DNA of 41,571 bases, taken from NCBI GenBank assembly GCA_003343705.1, contig QAKR01000036.1:1-41571 (forward strand), given 5' to 3'. Position numbers and translations under genes: made by a program. The DNA comes from Clostridiales bacterium (GTDB taxonomy: Bacteria > Bacillota > Clostridia > Oscillospirales > UBA644). Under the pieces are notes generated by a model, which was given only the letters and a program-made list of their open reading frames with translations, searched no databases and was not told the DNA's origin. This document shows positions 33,323 through 41,571 of the stretch, piece after piece; position 1 is the stretch's first letter, and each line of letters begins with the position of its first letter.

Positions 33323-35941
33323 TTAAACGTTTTTGTGTTCACCGTAATAAGCATTAAGATACATTTGTTTCATTTCGCTCATAAGCGGGTATCTCGGGTT
33401 TGCGCCTGTGCATTGGTCATCAAATGCCTGTTCTACCATAGCATCAAGTTTAGCGAGGAATTCTGTTTCATCAACACCGTATTCTTTTATTGAAGCTTTT
33501 ATACCAACTTTAGCTTTTAACTCATCAATTGCTTTAATAAGATTTTCAAGCTTTTCTTCATTGTTTTTGCCTTTAATTCCGAGATAATCAGCTACTTCTG
33601 CATAACGTGCAAGAGTATGAGGATGATCGTACTGGGAGAATGTGCCCATCTTTGTAGGAACTTCAGATGCATTAAAACGAAGAACCTCGTCTATCATTAA
33701 TGCGTTTGCGACACCGTGAGGAAGGTGGAAGAATGCACCGAGTTTATGTGCCATAGAGTGACAAATTCCAAGGAATGCATTTGCGAAAGCCATACCTGCT
33801 AGAGATGCAGCATTTGCCATTTTTTCACGTGCAACAGGATCATTCGGTCCGTTGTCATAAGCGCGAGGAAGATATTCAAATACTAACTTAAGGCTCTTAA
33901 GCGCAATTCCGTCTGTGTAGTCTGTTGCGAGCATTGCTGCATAAGCTTCAAGGGCATGTGTTACAGCGTCAATACCGGAAGCGGCTGTTAATCCTTTTGG
34001 TGCATTCATGTGGAAGTCTGCATCAATTATAGCCATATTAGGCATAAGTTCATAATCCGCAAGCGGGTATTTAACGCCTGTATCCTGGTCTGTAATAACA
34101 GCAAACGGTGTAACCTCAGAACCTGTACCTGCTGAAGTCGGAACAGCAATAAAGTATGCTTTTTCGCCCATTTTGGGGAAGGTATAAATTCTCTTTCTTA
34201 TATCAACAAAACGCATCGCCATATCCATGAAGTCTGCTTCCGGATGTTCGTACATAACCCACATTATTTTAGCTGCGTCCATTGCGGATCCGCCGCCCAG
34301 TGCGATAATACAATCAGGCTGGAAGTCACACATAAGTTTTGCGCCTTCTTTTGCACATGCAAGTGTGGGGTCAGGAGCAACATTGGAGAATGTAGTATGA
34401 ACGATACCCATTTCGTCAAGTTTATCAGTAATGGGCTTTGTATAGCCATTCTGATAAAGGAATGTGTCTGTAACGATAAATGCCTTCTTTTTGCCCATAA
34501 CTGATTTTAATTCATCAAGGGCAACGGGCAAGCAGCCTTTTTTAATATAAATCTTTTGAGGTGCTCTGAACCACAACATATTTTCTCTCCTCTCGGCAAC
34601 TGTTTTAACATTAAGCAAGTGTTTTACTCCTACGTTTTCGGAAACGCTGTTTCCACCCCAGCTACCGCAGCCAAGTGTAAGAGACGGAGCCATTTTAAAG
34701 TTGTAAAGATCACCGATACCACCGTGGGAGGAAGGGGTATTAACAAGAATACGGCCTGTTTTCATTCTTAATTCATATTCGTGAAGCTTCTCTTTTTGAG
34801 TAATTGTATCAATATAAAGAGAGGCTGTGTGTCCGTAACCGCCATCTTCAATAAGGTGCTCAGCTTTAGTGAGAGCATCTTCAAAATCTTTAGCATGATA
34901 CATAGCCAAAACAGGAGAAAGTTTTTCGTGTGCAAATTCTTCGCTTAAATCAACGCTTTCAACTTCACCGATTAGTATCTTTGTTTTTTCGTCAACGGTA
35001 ACGCCTGCCATAGCTGCGATTTTATAAGCAGGTTGGCCAACGATTTTAGCGTTTAATGCACCATTTATAATAATTGTTTTTCTTACTTTCTCTGTTTCTT
35101 CTGCATTGAGGAAATAGCAACCACGTGTTAAAAATTCTTTTTTAACTGTGTTGTATATACTATTGGGGACAATAACAGACTGCTCGGAAGCGCATATCAT
35201 ACCGTTGTCAAAAGTTTTAGAGTGTATAATTGAGTTTACTGCTAAGATTAAATCAGCACTCTCGTCAATTATTGCCGGAACGTTTCCTGCACCAACACCA
35301 AGAGCCGGTTTTCCACTTGAATAAGCAGCTTTAACCATGCCGGGGCCGCCTGTTGCCAATATTATGTCTGCTTCCTTCATAACTGCATTTGTAAGCTCAA
35401 GGCTGGGGACGTCTATCCAAGAAATAATGTTTTCAGGTGCGCCTGCTTCAACAGCAGCTTCTAAAACAATTTTTGCAGCAGCTATTGTAGATCCCTTAGC
35501 ACGCGGATGGGGGCTTATAATAATACCGTTACGTGTTTTCAAAGAAATAAGTGTTTTAAATATCGCAGTTGAAGTTGGGTTTGTTGTAGGAATAACCGCT
35601 GCTATAACTCCAATAGGTTCTGCTATTTTTTTCATGCCGCATGCCGAATCTTCCTCAATCACACCACATGTTTTTGTGTTTTTATAAGCATTGTAAATGT
35701 ATTCAGCAGCATAATGATTTTTAATAACCTTATCTTCTACAATACCCATTCCTGTTTCTTCAACAGCCATTTTTGCAAGAGCAATTCGCTGTTTGTTTGC
35801 AGCTGATGCGGCTGCAAGAAAAATTTTGTCAACCTGTTCCTGCGAGAATTTTGCGAATTCTTTTTGTGCGGCTTTAATTCTGCTTATAGCCGCTTCAAGC
35901 GTTTCCACGCTGTCAACGATGCCGTAGTCCTTTTTTTTCAT
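33323..35941 (-). CDS. adhE: Bifunctional acetaldehyde/alcohol dehydrogenase AdhE
   Basis: Encodes 872 residues, full length. N-terminal aldehyde dehydrogenase domain (about 1-440) with catalytic Cys250 in NGMICASEQ and NAD segment GVGAGNVP; C-terminal iron-dependent alcohol dehydrogenase domain (about 450-870) with GGGSAMDAAK, TSAGTGSEVTPF and the metal-ligand His region (GICHSMAHKLGAFFHLPHG). It converts acetyl-CoA to ethanol in two NADH-using steps, regenerating NAD+. Likely forms spirosomes as in other bacteria. Its start overlaps the rex stop (ATGA), so it is co-translated with its regulator. Confidence 0.97.
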   Translation of the reverse strand: MKKKDYGIVDSVETLEAAISRIKAAQKEFAKFSQEQVDKIFLAAASAANKQRIALAKMAVEETGMGIVEDKVIKNHYAAEYIYNAYKNTKTCGVIEEDSACGMKKIAEPIGVIAAVIPTTNPTSTAIFKTLISLKTRNGIIISPHPRAKGSTIAAAKIVLEAAVEAGAPENIISWIDVPSLELTNAVMKEADIILATGGPGMVKAAYSSGKPALGVGAGNVPAIIDESADLILAVNSIIHSKTFDNGMICASEQSVIVPNSIYNTVKKEFLTRGCYFLNAEETEKVRKTIIINGALNAKIVGQPAYKIAAMAGVTVDEKTKILIGEVESVDLSEEFAHEKLSPVLAMYHAKDFEDALTKAEHLIEDGGYGHTASLYIDTITQKEKLHEYELRMKTGRILVNTPSSHGGIGDLYNFKMAPSLTLGCGSWGGNSVSENVGVKHLLNVKTVAERRENMLWFRAPQKIYIKKGCLPVALDELKSVMGKKKAFIVTDTFLYQNGYTKPITDKLDEMGIVHTTFSNVAPDPTLACAKEGAKLMCDFQPDCIIALGGGSAMDAAKIMWVMYEHPEADFMDMAMRFVDIRKRIYTFPKMGEKAYFIAVPTSAGTGSEVTPFAVITDQDTGVKYPLADYELMPNMAIIDADFHMNAPKGLTAASGIDAVTHALEAYAAMLATDYTDGIALKSLKLVFEYLPRAYDNGPNDPVAREKMANAASLAGMAFANAFLGICHSMAHKLGAFFHLPHGVANALMIDEVLRFNASEVPTKMGTFSQYDHPHTLARYAEVADYLGIKGKNNEEKLENLIKAIDELKAKVGIKASIKEYGVDETEFLAKLDAMVEQAFDDQCTGANPRYPLMSEMKQMYLNAYYGEHKNV

Positions 35942-36582
35942 AATAGTTCCTCCTCATGACGTGTTATCAATTTCCCTGATAATTTAGCAAGTTCTGCCGC
36001 GAGATTTTCATTCTGCACGATTATATCCGAAGGTGCGGAAATATGTGTCGGTGCAAAATTCATTATTCCCTTAATGCCGCAGTTTATCATTAAATCACAC
36101 ACTTGTTGTGCTGAATTTGGGGGTACACAAATTATTCCAACGCGGATGTTCATTCTTTTACATAAATCGGAAAATTTTTCAATTGGAAAAATTTCTTTAC
36201 CTCCGTCTGTTTTTCCTACAACATTTTTGTCGCAGTCAAAACCGGCAGCAACATTTAATCCGTAATGTAAAAACCCGGTATAATCTAAAAGAGCGTGCCC
36301 GAGCTTACCGCATCCTACCAAAAATGCATCATTTAAGTCATTATATCCTAAAAAATTTTCAAGATCAGCTATAAGATTTTTTACTATATATCCGATTTTA
36401 GGTTTCCCTGTTCCGCTCACACGAGCAAGATCTTTCCTAACCTGGACGTCGCCTAAATTAAGGGCTTCTGCTATAGTTGTTGCCGATATGTTTAATGGGG
36501 CATGTTCAGGAAGAGACTTTAAGTAAGTCAGATACCAGGGCAATCTATCAAGCGTTGCTTTAGAAACGCCTTTAATGTCCAC
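35938..36582 (-). CDS. rex: Redox-sensing transcriptional repressor Rex
   Basis: Encodes 214 residues: N-terminal winged helix (SKATLDRLPWYLTYL, DVQVRKDLARVSGTGKPKIGY) and a Rossmann NADH domain (LVGCGKLGHALLDY, GIICVPPNSAQQV), plus the C-terminal swapped helix. Rex binds DNA when NADH/NAD+ is low and lets go when NADH builds up. Its own promoter carries a Rex box, so it should autoregulate and control the whole downstream operon. Confidence 0.96.
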   Translation of the reverse strand: MDIKGVSKATLDRLPWYLTYLKSLPEHAPLNISATTIAEALNLGDVQVRKDLARVSGTGKPKIGYIVKNLIADLENFLGYNDLNDAFLVGCGKLGHALLDYTGFLHYGLNVAAGFDCDKNVVGKTDGGKEIFPIEKFSDLCKRMNIRVGIICVPPNSAQQVCDLMINCGIKGIMNFAPTHISAPSDIIVQNENLAAELAKLSGKLITRHEEELL

Positions 36583-36677
36583 TCAGCTTCACTCCTTATT
36601 TTATATTATGTCCTTGAATATAATAACTTAATATTGATGAACTATACAATTATGCATAATACTTTTTCATTATACAT

Positions 36678-36717
36678 ATTATAGCACATCTTACCCTGGT
36701 TGTGAAATGTTTAACAA
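36678..36717 (-). promoter_or_regulatory. Promoter of the rex-adhE-hydrogenase operon with Rex box
   Basis: Minus strand TTCACA (36701-36706), 17-bp spacer, TATAAT (36678-36683) with an extended TG. The Rex box TTGTGAAATGTTTAACAA (36700-36717, plus strand) nearly matches TTGTTAA-N4-TTAACAA and covers the -35. About 95 nt of leader follows before rex, with a 12-bp palindrome ATTATGCATAAT (36649-36660). Confidence 0.92.
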
Positions 36718-36774
36718 ACATATCGATATGTATTTATCGATATACCTCTAGTTACATACCTACATATATTATAC

Positions 36775-36811
36775 GATATTGCTTGACAATATCAAGTGAA
36801 TTCTGTATAAT
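36775..36811 (+). promoter_or_regulatory. Consensus promoter of the acyltransferase gene with inverted repeat
   Basis: Perfect TTGACA (36783-36788), 17-bp spacer, TATAAT (36806-36811). GATATTG (36775-36781) and CAATATC (36787-36793), spacer CTTGA, form an inverted repeat over the -35. Two TATCGATA copies lie upstream at 36721 and 36736. With the rex promoter this accounts for the 330-bp gene-free stretch 36583-36912. Confidence 0.85.
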
Positions 36812-36912
36812 ATTAAAAATAGTAATAAAAAAGACAAAAAATTGGTTTTATCATTGGAAGTTTATATTGAAGAATATTATTATACTAAATATATAGATTG
36901 GGGTAGGTATTA

Positions 36913-37713
36913 TTGAAGAAAAAAAACAGAGGACAAAAGATCAATTATTATTCAGATCTTCTTAATGATGATTTTGCCTATACTCATATAAAAACTAATT
37001 ACATAGGTAAAGATTTTAATTTCATTAAGACTTCACTAATATGGCAAATGTTATCTTGGTTTTTTTATTATATAATTGCCTTACCTATTATATGGGTTGT
37101 GTCAAAACTATATTTGGGAGTTAAGATAAAAAATCGTACAGCAATTAAAAAAATAAGAAAAAGCGGTTTTTTTATCTACTCAAATCATACTCGAACGCTT
37201 GATGTTTTTATTCCGCCGCTTGTAGCTTTCCCCTCGAAAGTATATACGATCTCAAGTGCAGATGCTATTTCTATAAAAGGGATACGATGGCTAGTAATGC
37301 TTCTTGGTTGTATACCCATTCCGTCAAATATGGGTGCAATGCCTAATTTTTCAAGAGCCGTTGAAAAACGAAGTGCCGAGAAAAATTGTATAGCTATTTT
37401 TCCGGAAGCACACATATGGCCGTTTTATACTAAAATACGACCGTTTAAAGCTGTTTCATTCGGTTACCCTGTAAATTTTAATTTACCTGTAATTACAGCA
37501 ACTGTAACATATAGAAAACGTACCGGGATTTTTGGTTTTATCAATAAACCGGGCATGACAATTTTCATAGGAGATCCTATTTATCCTAATACAATGTTAC
37601 CAAGAAGCTTGCGAAAAGAAGATTTAAGAAATAAAGTATATAACCAAATGTGTAAAGCTGCAAAGAAAAACGAGATTGAATATATTAAGTATGTTAAAAG
37701 AACCGATAGCTGA
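36913..37713 (+). CDS. PlsC-like 1-acyl-glycerol-3-phosphate acyltransferase
   Basis: Encodes 266 residues from a TTG start; the SD is weak (GGGGTAGG). A membrane helix (about 45-70) precedes the acyltransferase domain, with the HX4D motif as NHTRTLD and a variant of the FPEG motif as IFPEAH. Should transfer an acyl chain to a glycerol-phosphate-type acceptor for membrane lipids, or act on a related acceptor. The Ala in place of Gly in FPEG and the long basic N-terminus are departures from housekeeping PlsC. Monocistronic, with promoter and terminator close by. Confidence 0.82.
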   Translation: MKKKNRGQKINYYSDLLNDDFAYTHIKTNYIGKDFNFIKTSLIWQMLSWFFYYIIALPIIWVVSKLYLGVKIKNRTAIKKIRKSGFFIYSNHTRTLDVFIPPLVAFPSKVYTISSADAISIKGIRWLVMLLGCIPIPSNMGAMPNFSRAVEKRSAEKNCIAIFPEAHIWPFYTKIRPFKAVSFGYPVNFNLPVITATVTYRKRTGIFGFINKPGMTIFIGDPIYPNTMLPRSLRKEDLRNKVYNQMCKAAKKNEIEYIKYVKRTDS

Positions 37714-37731
37714 TTTTTATCGGTTCTTTTG
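37696..37731 (+). terminator. Terminator overlapping the end of the acyltransferase gene
   Basis: 13-bp perfect stem AAAAGAACCGATA (37696-37708) / TATCGGTTCTTTT (37718-37730). The 5' arm is coding sequence and the stop codon (37711-37713) is in the loop. Confidence 0.9.
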
Positions 37732-37813
37732 CTATTTTCAACATCAAAATTTTAAATAATGATTATAAACATGCAACATATAAGTAAATATTCAATGTTA
37801 TTTTTGAATTTTA

Positions 37814-37842
37814 TTTACATGTAGATTAAAATATGGTATACT
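37814..37842 (+). promoter_or_regulatory. Promoter of pyrR-uracil permease
   Basis: TTTACA (37814-37819), 17-bp spacer, TATACT (37837-37842) preceded by TGG (extended -10). Confidence 0.75.
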
Positions 37843-37854
37843 TAAAACAATAAA

Positions 37855-37937
37855 TCTTTAAGCTGTACAGAGATACCGTCAAGATTTTTGAATATAAGTG
37901 TATTCTTGCGGGTATTTATGCCTGTAAGAATTTTTTT
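37855..37937 (+). promoter_or_regulatory. PyrR-type attenuator leader of pyrR
   Basis: The leader contains CTTTAA and the hexaloop CAGAGA (37868-37873) on a short GTA/TAC stem, matching the PyrR-binding CNGNGA loop, then a terminator: ATTCTTGCGGG (37902-37912) / CCTGTAAGAAT (37921-37931) and a T run. With UMP, PyrR would bind the loop and favour termination. The flanking bases (UA...UA) differ from the usual UC...GG, so the site may be weaker. Confidence 0.78.
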
Positions 37938-37965
37938 ATTTATTAAATAGAAAGGATGTTGGATT

Positions 37966-38496
37966 TTGAAAAAAAAGGCGATTCTTATGGATGAAAGCGC
38001 GGTGGGCAGGTCTATTGTTCGTATTTCTCATGAAATTATAGAAAAAAACAAAGGGTCCGAAAATCTTGTTATATTAGGAATTCTTCGTCGAGGTGCTTAT
38101 CTTGCGAAAAAGATATGTGATAACATAGAAAAGATAGAAGGATCAAATGTTAGTTTTGGGACTCTTGATATAACATTTTATCGTGATGATCTTTCTAAAG
38201 TAAGTGAAGTTCCTGTTATTAATGAGCAGCCTTGCATTAATGTAGAAGGAAAAACAGTTGTTTTAGTAGATGATGTCATCTTTACCGGAAGGACTGCCCG
38301 GGCTGCGATAGATGCAGTTTTTGCACAAGGACGGCCTAAAATGATACAACTTGCTGTTTTAATTGATAGAGGTCATCGTGAGTTGCCGGTTCGACCGGAT
38401 TATGTAGGTAAAAACGTTCCTACTAGCCTTTCCGAAAACGTACATGTATGTGTGCCCGAATATGACGATAAAACAGAAGTTGCTCTTTATGAATAA
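37966..38496 (+). CDS. pyrR: PyrR, pyrimidine attenuation regulator / uracil phosphoribosyltransferase
   Basis: Encodes 176 residues from a TTG start about 9 nt after AAAGGATG. PRPP-binding loop VVLVDDVIFTGRTARAA, LGILRRGAYLA, DITFYRDDL and LIDRGHRELPVRPDYVGKN are all classic PyrR. It binds pyr mRNA leaders with UMP to cause termination and has some UPRT activity. Preceded by its own attenuator, followed 45 nt later by the uracil permease gene. Confidence 0.96.
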   Translation: MKKKAILMDESAVGRSIVRISHEIIEKNKGSENLVILGILRRGAYLAKKICDNIEKIEGSNVSFGTLDITFYRDDLSKVSEVPVINEQPCINVEGKTVVLVDDVIFTGRTARAAIDAVFAQGRPKMIQLAVLIDRGHRELPVRPDYVGKNVPTSLSENVHVCVPEYDDKTEVALYE

Positions 38497-38541
38497 ATTG
38501 CGTTTCGACGCATTTTATATAATAGTTTACGGAGGTATAAC

Positions 38542-40080
38542 ATGAGTAAAAACTCAAAAAGTACAATCGGGAATGAACCGATTACAGATGCACGCAAACT
38601 CGGGATTCCTAAAATGTTGGTTTTAGGATTGCAGCATATGTTTGCAATGTTTGGGGCAACAGTTCTCGTTCCTATGATAACGGGATTAGATGTTTCAACA
38701 ACTCTCCTTATGGCAGGTCTCGGAACACTTCTGTTCCATCTGATTACAAAAATGAAAGTTCCTGCATTTCTAGGTTCTTCATTTGCATTTTTAGGCGGAT
38801 ATGCTGCGGTAAAAGCAGCCGGTGCTGAACAAGGATTGGCAAACGCTTTACCTTATGCGTGTCTTGGTGTTGCTTGCGCAGGTCTTGTTTATTTAGTGTT
38901 AGCATTTATTATAAAAGTTGTGGGAATAACACGCGTGATGAAATTCTTTCCGCCAGTCGTAACAGGGCCGATTATTATTACAATCGGACTTATTCTCGCA
39001 CCTTCTGCAATAAATAACTGCACATCGAATTGGATTTTAGCAATAATTGCTTTACTTATTGTAATTGTTTTCAATATTTGGGGAAAAGGAATGGCAAAAA
39101 TTATTCCTATAATATTAGGTGTTATCGGGGCTTATGTATCAGGATTAATACTTTATTATATAGGGCAAGCAAATCCGGGGTTGATTCAGGATGTTCCTTG
39201 GTTGTTCTCCGGCGGATTTAATGCTGACACTGGTTTATATGCGCCTATTTTTGATTTCACTAATATTAATGCTATTTGTCAGAATATTGCAAGCGGACAG
39301 ATATTCGGATCTCAAGGTTTAATAGGTTTTCCGATAAACTTTGGAAGAGATGGTAATACAATATTTGCAATTGATTGGGCGAATACATCCATGATAGTTT
39401 CTTCAATAGTTGCTATTATTCCTATTTCACTTGCTACAATGATGGAGCATATCGGAGATATTTCTGCAATCGGAGCTACAACAGGAAAAAACTTTATTGC
39501 TGATCCCGGTTTGCACAGATCACTTACAGGAGACGGGCTTGCAACAACAATCGCATCTATATTCGGAGGTCCGGCAAATACTACATATGGTGAAAACACT
39601 GGTGTTCTTGCATTAACAAAGGTATATGATCCCAGAGTTGTACGTATTGCAGCATGTTTTGCAGTGGGGATATCCTTCTTCCCGATAGTGAGTGCTGTAA
39701 TCAGCACAATTCCTGCGGCTGTTATAGGAGGAATATCGGTTATTCTTTATGGTATGATTTCATCAATAGGTGTGCGTAATATGGTAGAAAGTAAGGTTGA
39801 TCTTACAAAAAGCCGTAATCTTATTGTTGCTGCTGTTATTATAGTTTCTGCTCTGGGTATTTCTTTCAGCAGTGCGGTAGGCGGATCAATCTCATTTATA
39901 CTCGGTTCAGCAACCATAAGCCTATCAGGGCTTGCAGTTGCTGCAATTGTTGGGATTTTTCTTAATGCAATATTACCCGGCAAAGATTATGTTTTCAGTG
40001 CTGACTCCCCTTCAGAAACCGGAGTTAATTTCGCGGTAGGAGCAAACAGTAAGAGACAGGAACCTGAAGAGACAGAATAA
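38542..40080 (+). CDS. uraA: Uracil permease (NCS2/UraA family)
   Basis: Encodes 512 residues with about 14 membrane segments. Starts with the family's GLQHMFAMFGATVLVP motif; FLGSSFAFLGGY, KFFPPVVTGPIIITIGLILA and MEHIGDISAIGATTGKNF (with the conserved Glu) are typical of uracil transporters. Length is longer than E. coli UraA (429 aa), mainly by an insert around residues 205-275 between helices. Imports uracil, matching the upstream pyrR and its attenuator, so both genes should be repressed by UMP. SD GGAGG lies before the ATG. Confidence 0.93.
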   Translation: MSKNSKSTIGNEPITDARKLGIPKMLVLGLQHMFAMFGATVLVPMITGLDVSTTLLMAGLGTLLFHLITKMKVPAFLGSSFAFLGGYAAVKAAGAEQGLANALPYACLGVACAGLVYLVLAFIIKVVGITRVMKFFPPVVTGPIIITIGLILAPSAINNCTSNWILAIIALLIVIVFNIWGKGMAKIIPIILGVIGAYVSGLILYYIGQANPGLIQDVPWLFSGGFNADTGLYAPIFDFTNINAICQNIASGQIFGSQGLIGFPINFGRDGNTIFAIDWANTSMIVSSIVAIIPISLATMMEHIGDISAIGATTGKNFIADPGLHRSLTGDGLATTIASIFGGPANTTYGENTGVLALTKVYDPRVVRIAACFAVGISFFPIVSAVISTIPAAVIGGISVILYGMISSIGVRNMVESKVDLTKSRNLIVAAVIIVSALGISFSSAVGGSISFILGSATISLSGLAVAAIVGIFLNAILPGKDYVFSADSPSETGVNFAVGANSKRQEPEETE

Positions 40081-40100
40081 TAAATCACATATATATAATA

Positions 40101-40138
40101 AACACAGGGTTTTGTAAAATACAAAACCCTGTGTTTAT
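40101..40138 (+). terminator. Terminator of pyrR-uraA
   Basis: 16-bp perfect stem (40101-40116 with 40120-40135, core ACACAGGGTTTTGTA), 3-nt loop, T-rich tail. Confidence 0.93.
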
Positions 40139-40261
40139 TTACGGATAAATATATAAGATTTATATTTTGAAGTGTTATATTTTTTATATAAAATTTATAT
40201 TGGCTGCTTATTTTTGTATATTTTGTCGATATCTTTATCGCTTTGACACACCTAAAAACAC

Positions 40262-40290
40262 TTGACAAAAGAGAGCTCATATGTTAACAT
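40262..40290 (+). promoter_or_regulatory. Promoter of the terminal secreted repeat protein
   Basis: TTGACA (40262-40267), 17-bp spacer, TAACAT (40285-40290) with TGT before it (extended -10). The palindrome ATGTTAACAT overlaps the -10. A second TTGACA lies 20 bp upstream. Confidence 0.75.
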
Positions 40291-40356
40291 AATGGCGTAT
40301 TTGTTACTATTTTTTGTATTTTATTTTATTATTAAATGAAAGGAATGGTAAACTCT

Positions 40357-41571
40357 ATGAAAAAAGTTCTCTCAGCAGTACTCGCACTGGCATTGGTCGT
40401 TTCTATGTTTACAGCATTTACCGTCAGTTTTTCAGCCGCAGAACCTGCATCTTATACCGGCGGCGCATTGACAGCTTATAGAAACGAACTTCTTAATGCA
40501 AAATTCGGCGATTGGGCATGGCTTGATGGTTATAATAACCGTTCATATCCAGGCTACGACAGTACAATTTGGGGATTTATTTGCGACGACATCGACGCAA
40601 TGGATTACCTGAAAAACAACGGAGGCACAGACTCACAAGGCAGAGCAGCAATTGAACTTATGAATATCCACCTTGCTGTTATCGGTCTTGCACCTGCCTC
40701 ATATACAGGAGGAGCTCTTTCTACATTAAGAAATGCAATCCTTTGTGCTAAATTCGGCGGGAACTATACTGATTATACGACATGGGCTTGGCTTGCTCCG
40801 TATCAAAATCGTGCTTATCCCGGATATGATAACGCTAAATGGGGTTTAGTATGTGATGATATCGATGCTATCGATGCTCAGAAAAATTCTTGCACAGACG
40901 CTCAAGGTCGTGCTTTAATTACATCCGTAAATACTCATATTAAGAGCCTTGCTGTTGAATCAGTTCCTGCAAGTGAAAATACGGTTCTTGAATCAAGCAG
41001 CGCTTATTATTTTGCAGCAAATAAAGGTCTACAGGATCTTCTCGCCGCAGGTACTACATTTAACCAGAACGGTCCTGCAGCAGGAAATGTAGCGTCTGTA
41101 TTTTTTGCATTTTATTATAACTATTATTATGCTAGAGTAACTCTTCCCGAGAATCAAGCTAAGGCTGAAGCAGTCACATATAAAGCAACCCTTGATAAAG
41201 TTTATAACTGGATGTACGGTGCAGGTAACACCGGTAAAGTCTTTTATGGTTATACCGATATTGCCAACACACTTGAATCTCAATGGAATACAATGCGTTT
41301 AGCTGTCAGAATATCTAATGGACTTAAAACTGCACGTAATACATACATGACAGATCATAGCCTCTGGGACAATAACCTTGGTAAATATACAGCAGCTTCT
41401 TGGTCAAATTATTGGTCAAAAGTTGAAGCTATAGATACTATTGCTAATACTGGGACTGATGCACAGTGTAATGCAGCTTATGATGCTTTTGTAGCAGCTG
41501 CAGGTGCTCTTGTTGAGACAGGTACACTTAATGATCCTATTAGAAAAGCAGCATATGACAGAGCTATATAT
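40357..41571 (+). CDS. Secreted protein with tandem ~85-residue repeats, 3' end cut by the window
   Basis: Open from the ATG at 40357 to the last base (405 codons, no stop). SD GAAAGGA about 12 nt upstream. Signal peptide (1 to about 28, LALALVVSMFTAF..SFSAAE). Two repeats follow, each starting PASYTGGAL and sharing WAWL, NR(S/A)YPGYD, W-G-CDDIDA and TD(S/A)QGRA (about 31-113 and 114-201). The rest is Ala/Tyr/Thr-rich and helical. No catalytic motif recognised. Codon use is biased to GCT/GCA for Ala, and the promoter is strong, so it may be an abundant surface protein. A C-terminal anchor or dockerin could lie outside the window. Confidence 0.85.
   Translation, partial: MKKVLSAVLALALVVSMFTAFTVSFSAAEPASYTGGALTAYRNELLNAKFGDWAWLDGYNNRSYPGYDSTIWGFICDDIDAMDYLKNNGGTDSQGRAAIELMNIHLAVIGLAPASYTGGALSTLRNAILCAKFGGNYTDYTTWAWLAPYQNRAYPGYDNAKWGLVCDDIDAIDAQKNSCTDAQGRALITSVNTHIKSLAVESVPASENTVLESSSAYYFAANKGLQDLLAAGTTFNQNGPAAGNVASVFFAFYYNYYYARVTLPENQAKAEAVTYKATLDKVYNWMYGAGNTGKVFYGYTDIANTLESQWNTMRLAVRISNGLKTARNTYMTDHSLWDNNLGKYTAASWSNYWSKVEAIDTIANTGTDAQCNAAYDAFVAAAGALVETGTLNDPIRKAAYDRAIY

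Overview
The window looks like a chromosomal stretch of a low-GC, Gram-positive anaerobe of the class Clostridia, plausibly a gut or rumen Oscillospirales/Ruminococcus-like lineage. The evidence is strong AAGGAG-type ribosome binding sites with frequent TTG starts, consensus TTGACA-N17-TATAAT promoters, a tyrosyl-tRNA synthetase under T-box control, PyrR attenuation, a Rex-controlled [FeFe]-hydrogenase/AdhE fermentation operon, lipoproteins without outer-membrane genes, and a dockerin-bearing secreted protein. The assignment is inference; there is no 16S rRNA gene in the window.

Layout. 1-3.8 kb: a divergent clan GH-D-like glycosidase, a 22-residue Cys/Arg micropeptide and a convergent GH27 alpha-galactosidase. 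3.8-8.2 kb: a zinc uptake operon (Cys-rich membrane protein, lipoprotein binding protein, ATPase, permease, accessory lipoprotein) followed by an MDR-family oxidoreductase. 8.2-8.7 kb: a tRNA-Val whose 3' half continues into a 181-bp structured tandem repeat. 8.9-14 kb: T-box-tyrS, a YaiI/YqxD protein, a pentapeptide-repeat protein, a nitroreductase, and a MarR-DegV pair with a near-ideal operator. 14-18 kb: a secreted dockerin protein, zapA-like plus U32 peptidase, and rpmB. 18.2-25.1 kb (minus strand): a DeoR-controlled locus of two alkaline-phosphatase-superfamily enzymes, an organophosphate-type MFS transporter and a GH42-like lipoprotein. 25.1-36.7 kb (minus strand): a ten-gene operon, rex-adhE-kinase-ferredoxin-sensory hydrogenase-SpoIIE-type phosphatase-hydC-hydB-hydA-ferredoxin. 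36.8-41.6 kb: a PlsC-like acyltransferase, pyrR-uracil permease, and the start of a large repeat-containing secreted protein cut by the window end.

How it works together. The 11-kb redox operon is the core. Rex, an NADH/NAD+ sensor, has a near-consensus box over the -35 element of its own promoter. Below it lie the ethanol branch (AdhE), the trimeric NADH-linked hydrogenase (HydABC) and a group C-type sensory hydrogenase with a PAS domain paired with a PP2C-type phosphatase, so the two main electron sinks and two redox or gas sensors share one transcript. The 18-25 kb locus is the best candidate for an undescribed system: a Gram-positive surface degradation and uptake module for a phosphate-containing galactoside-like polymer. 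The tandem repeat fused to the tRNA-Val 3' end is the most unusual non-coding structure. All functional calls come from reading motifs by eye; no database search was run.
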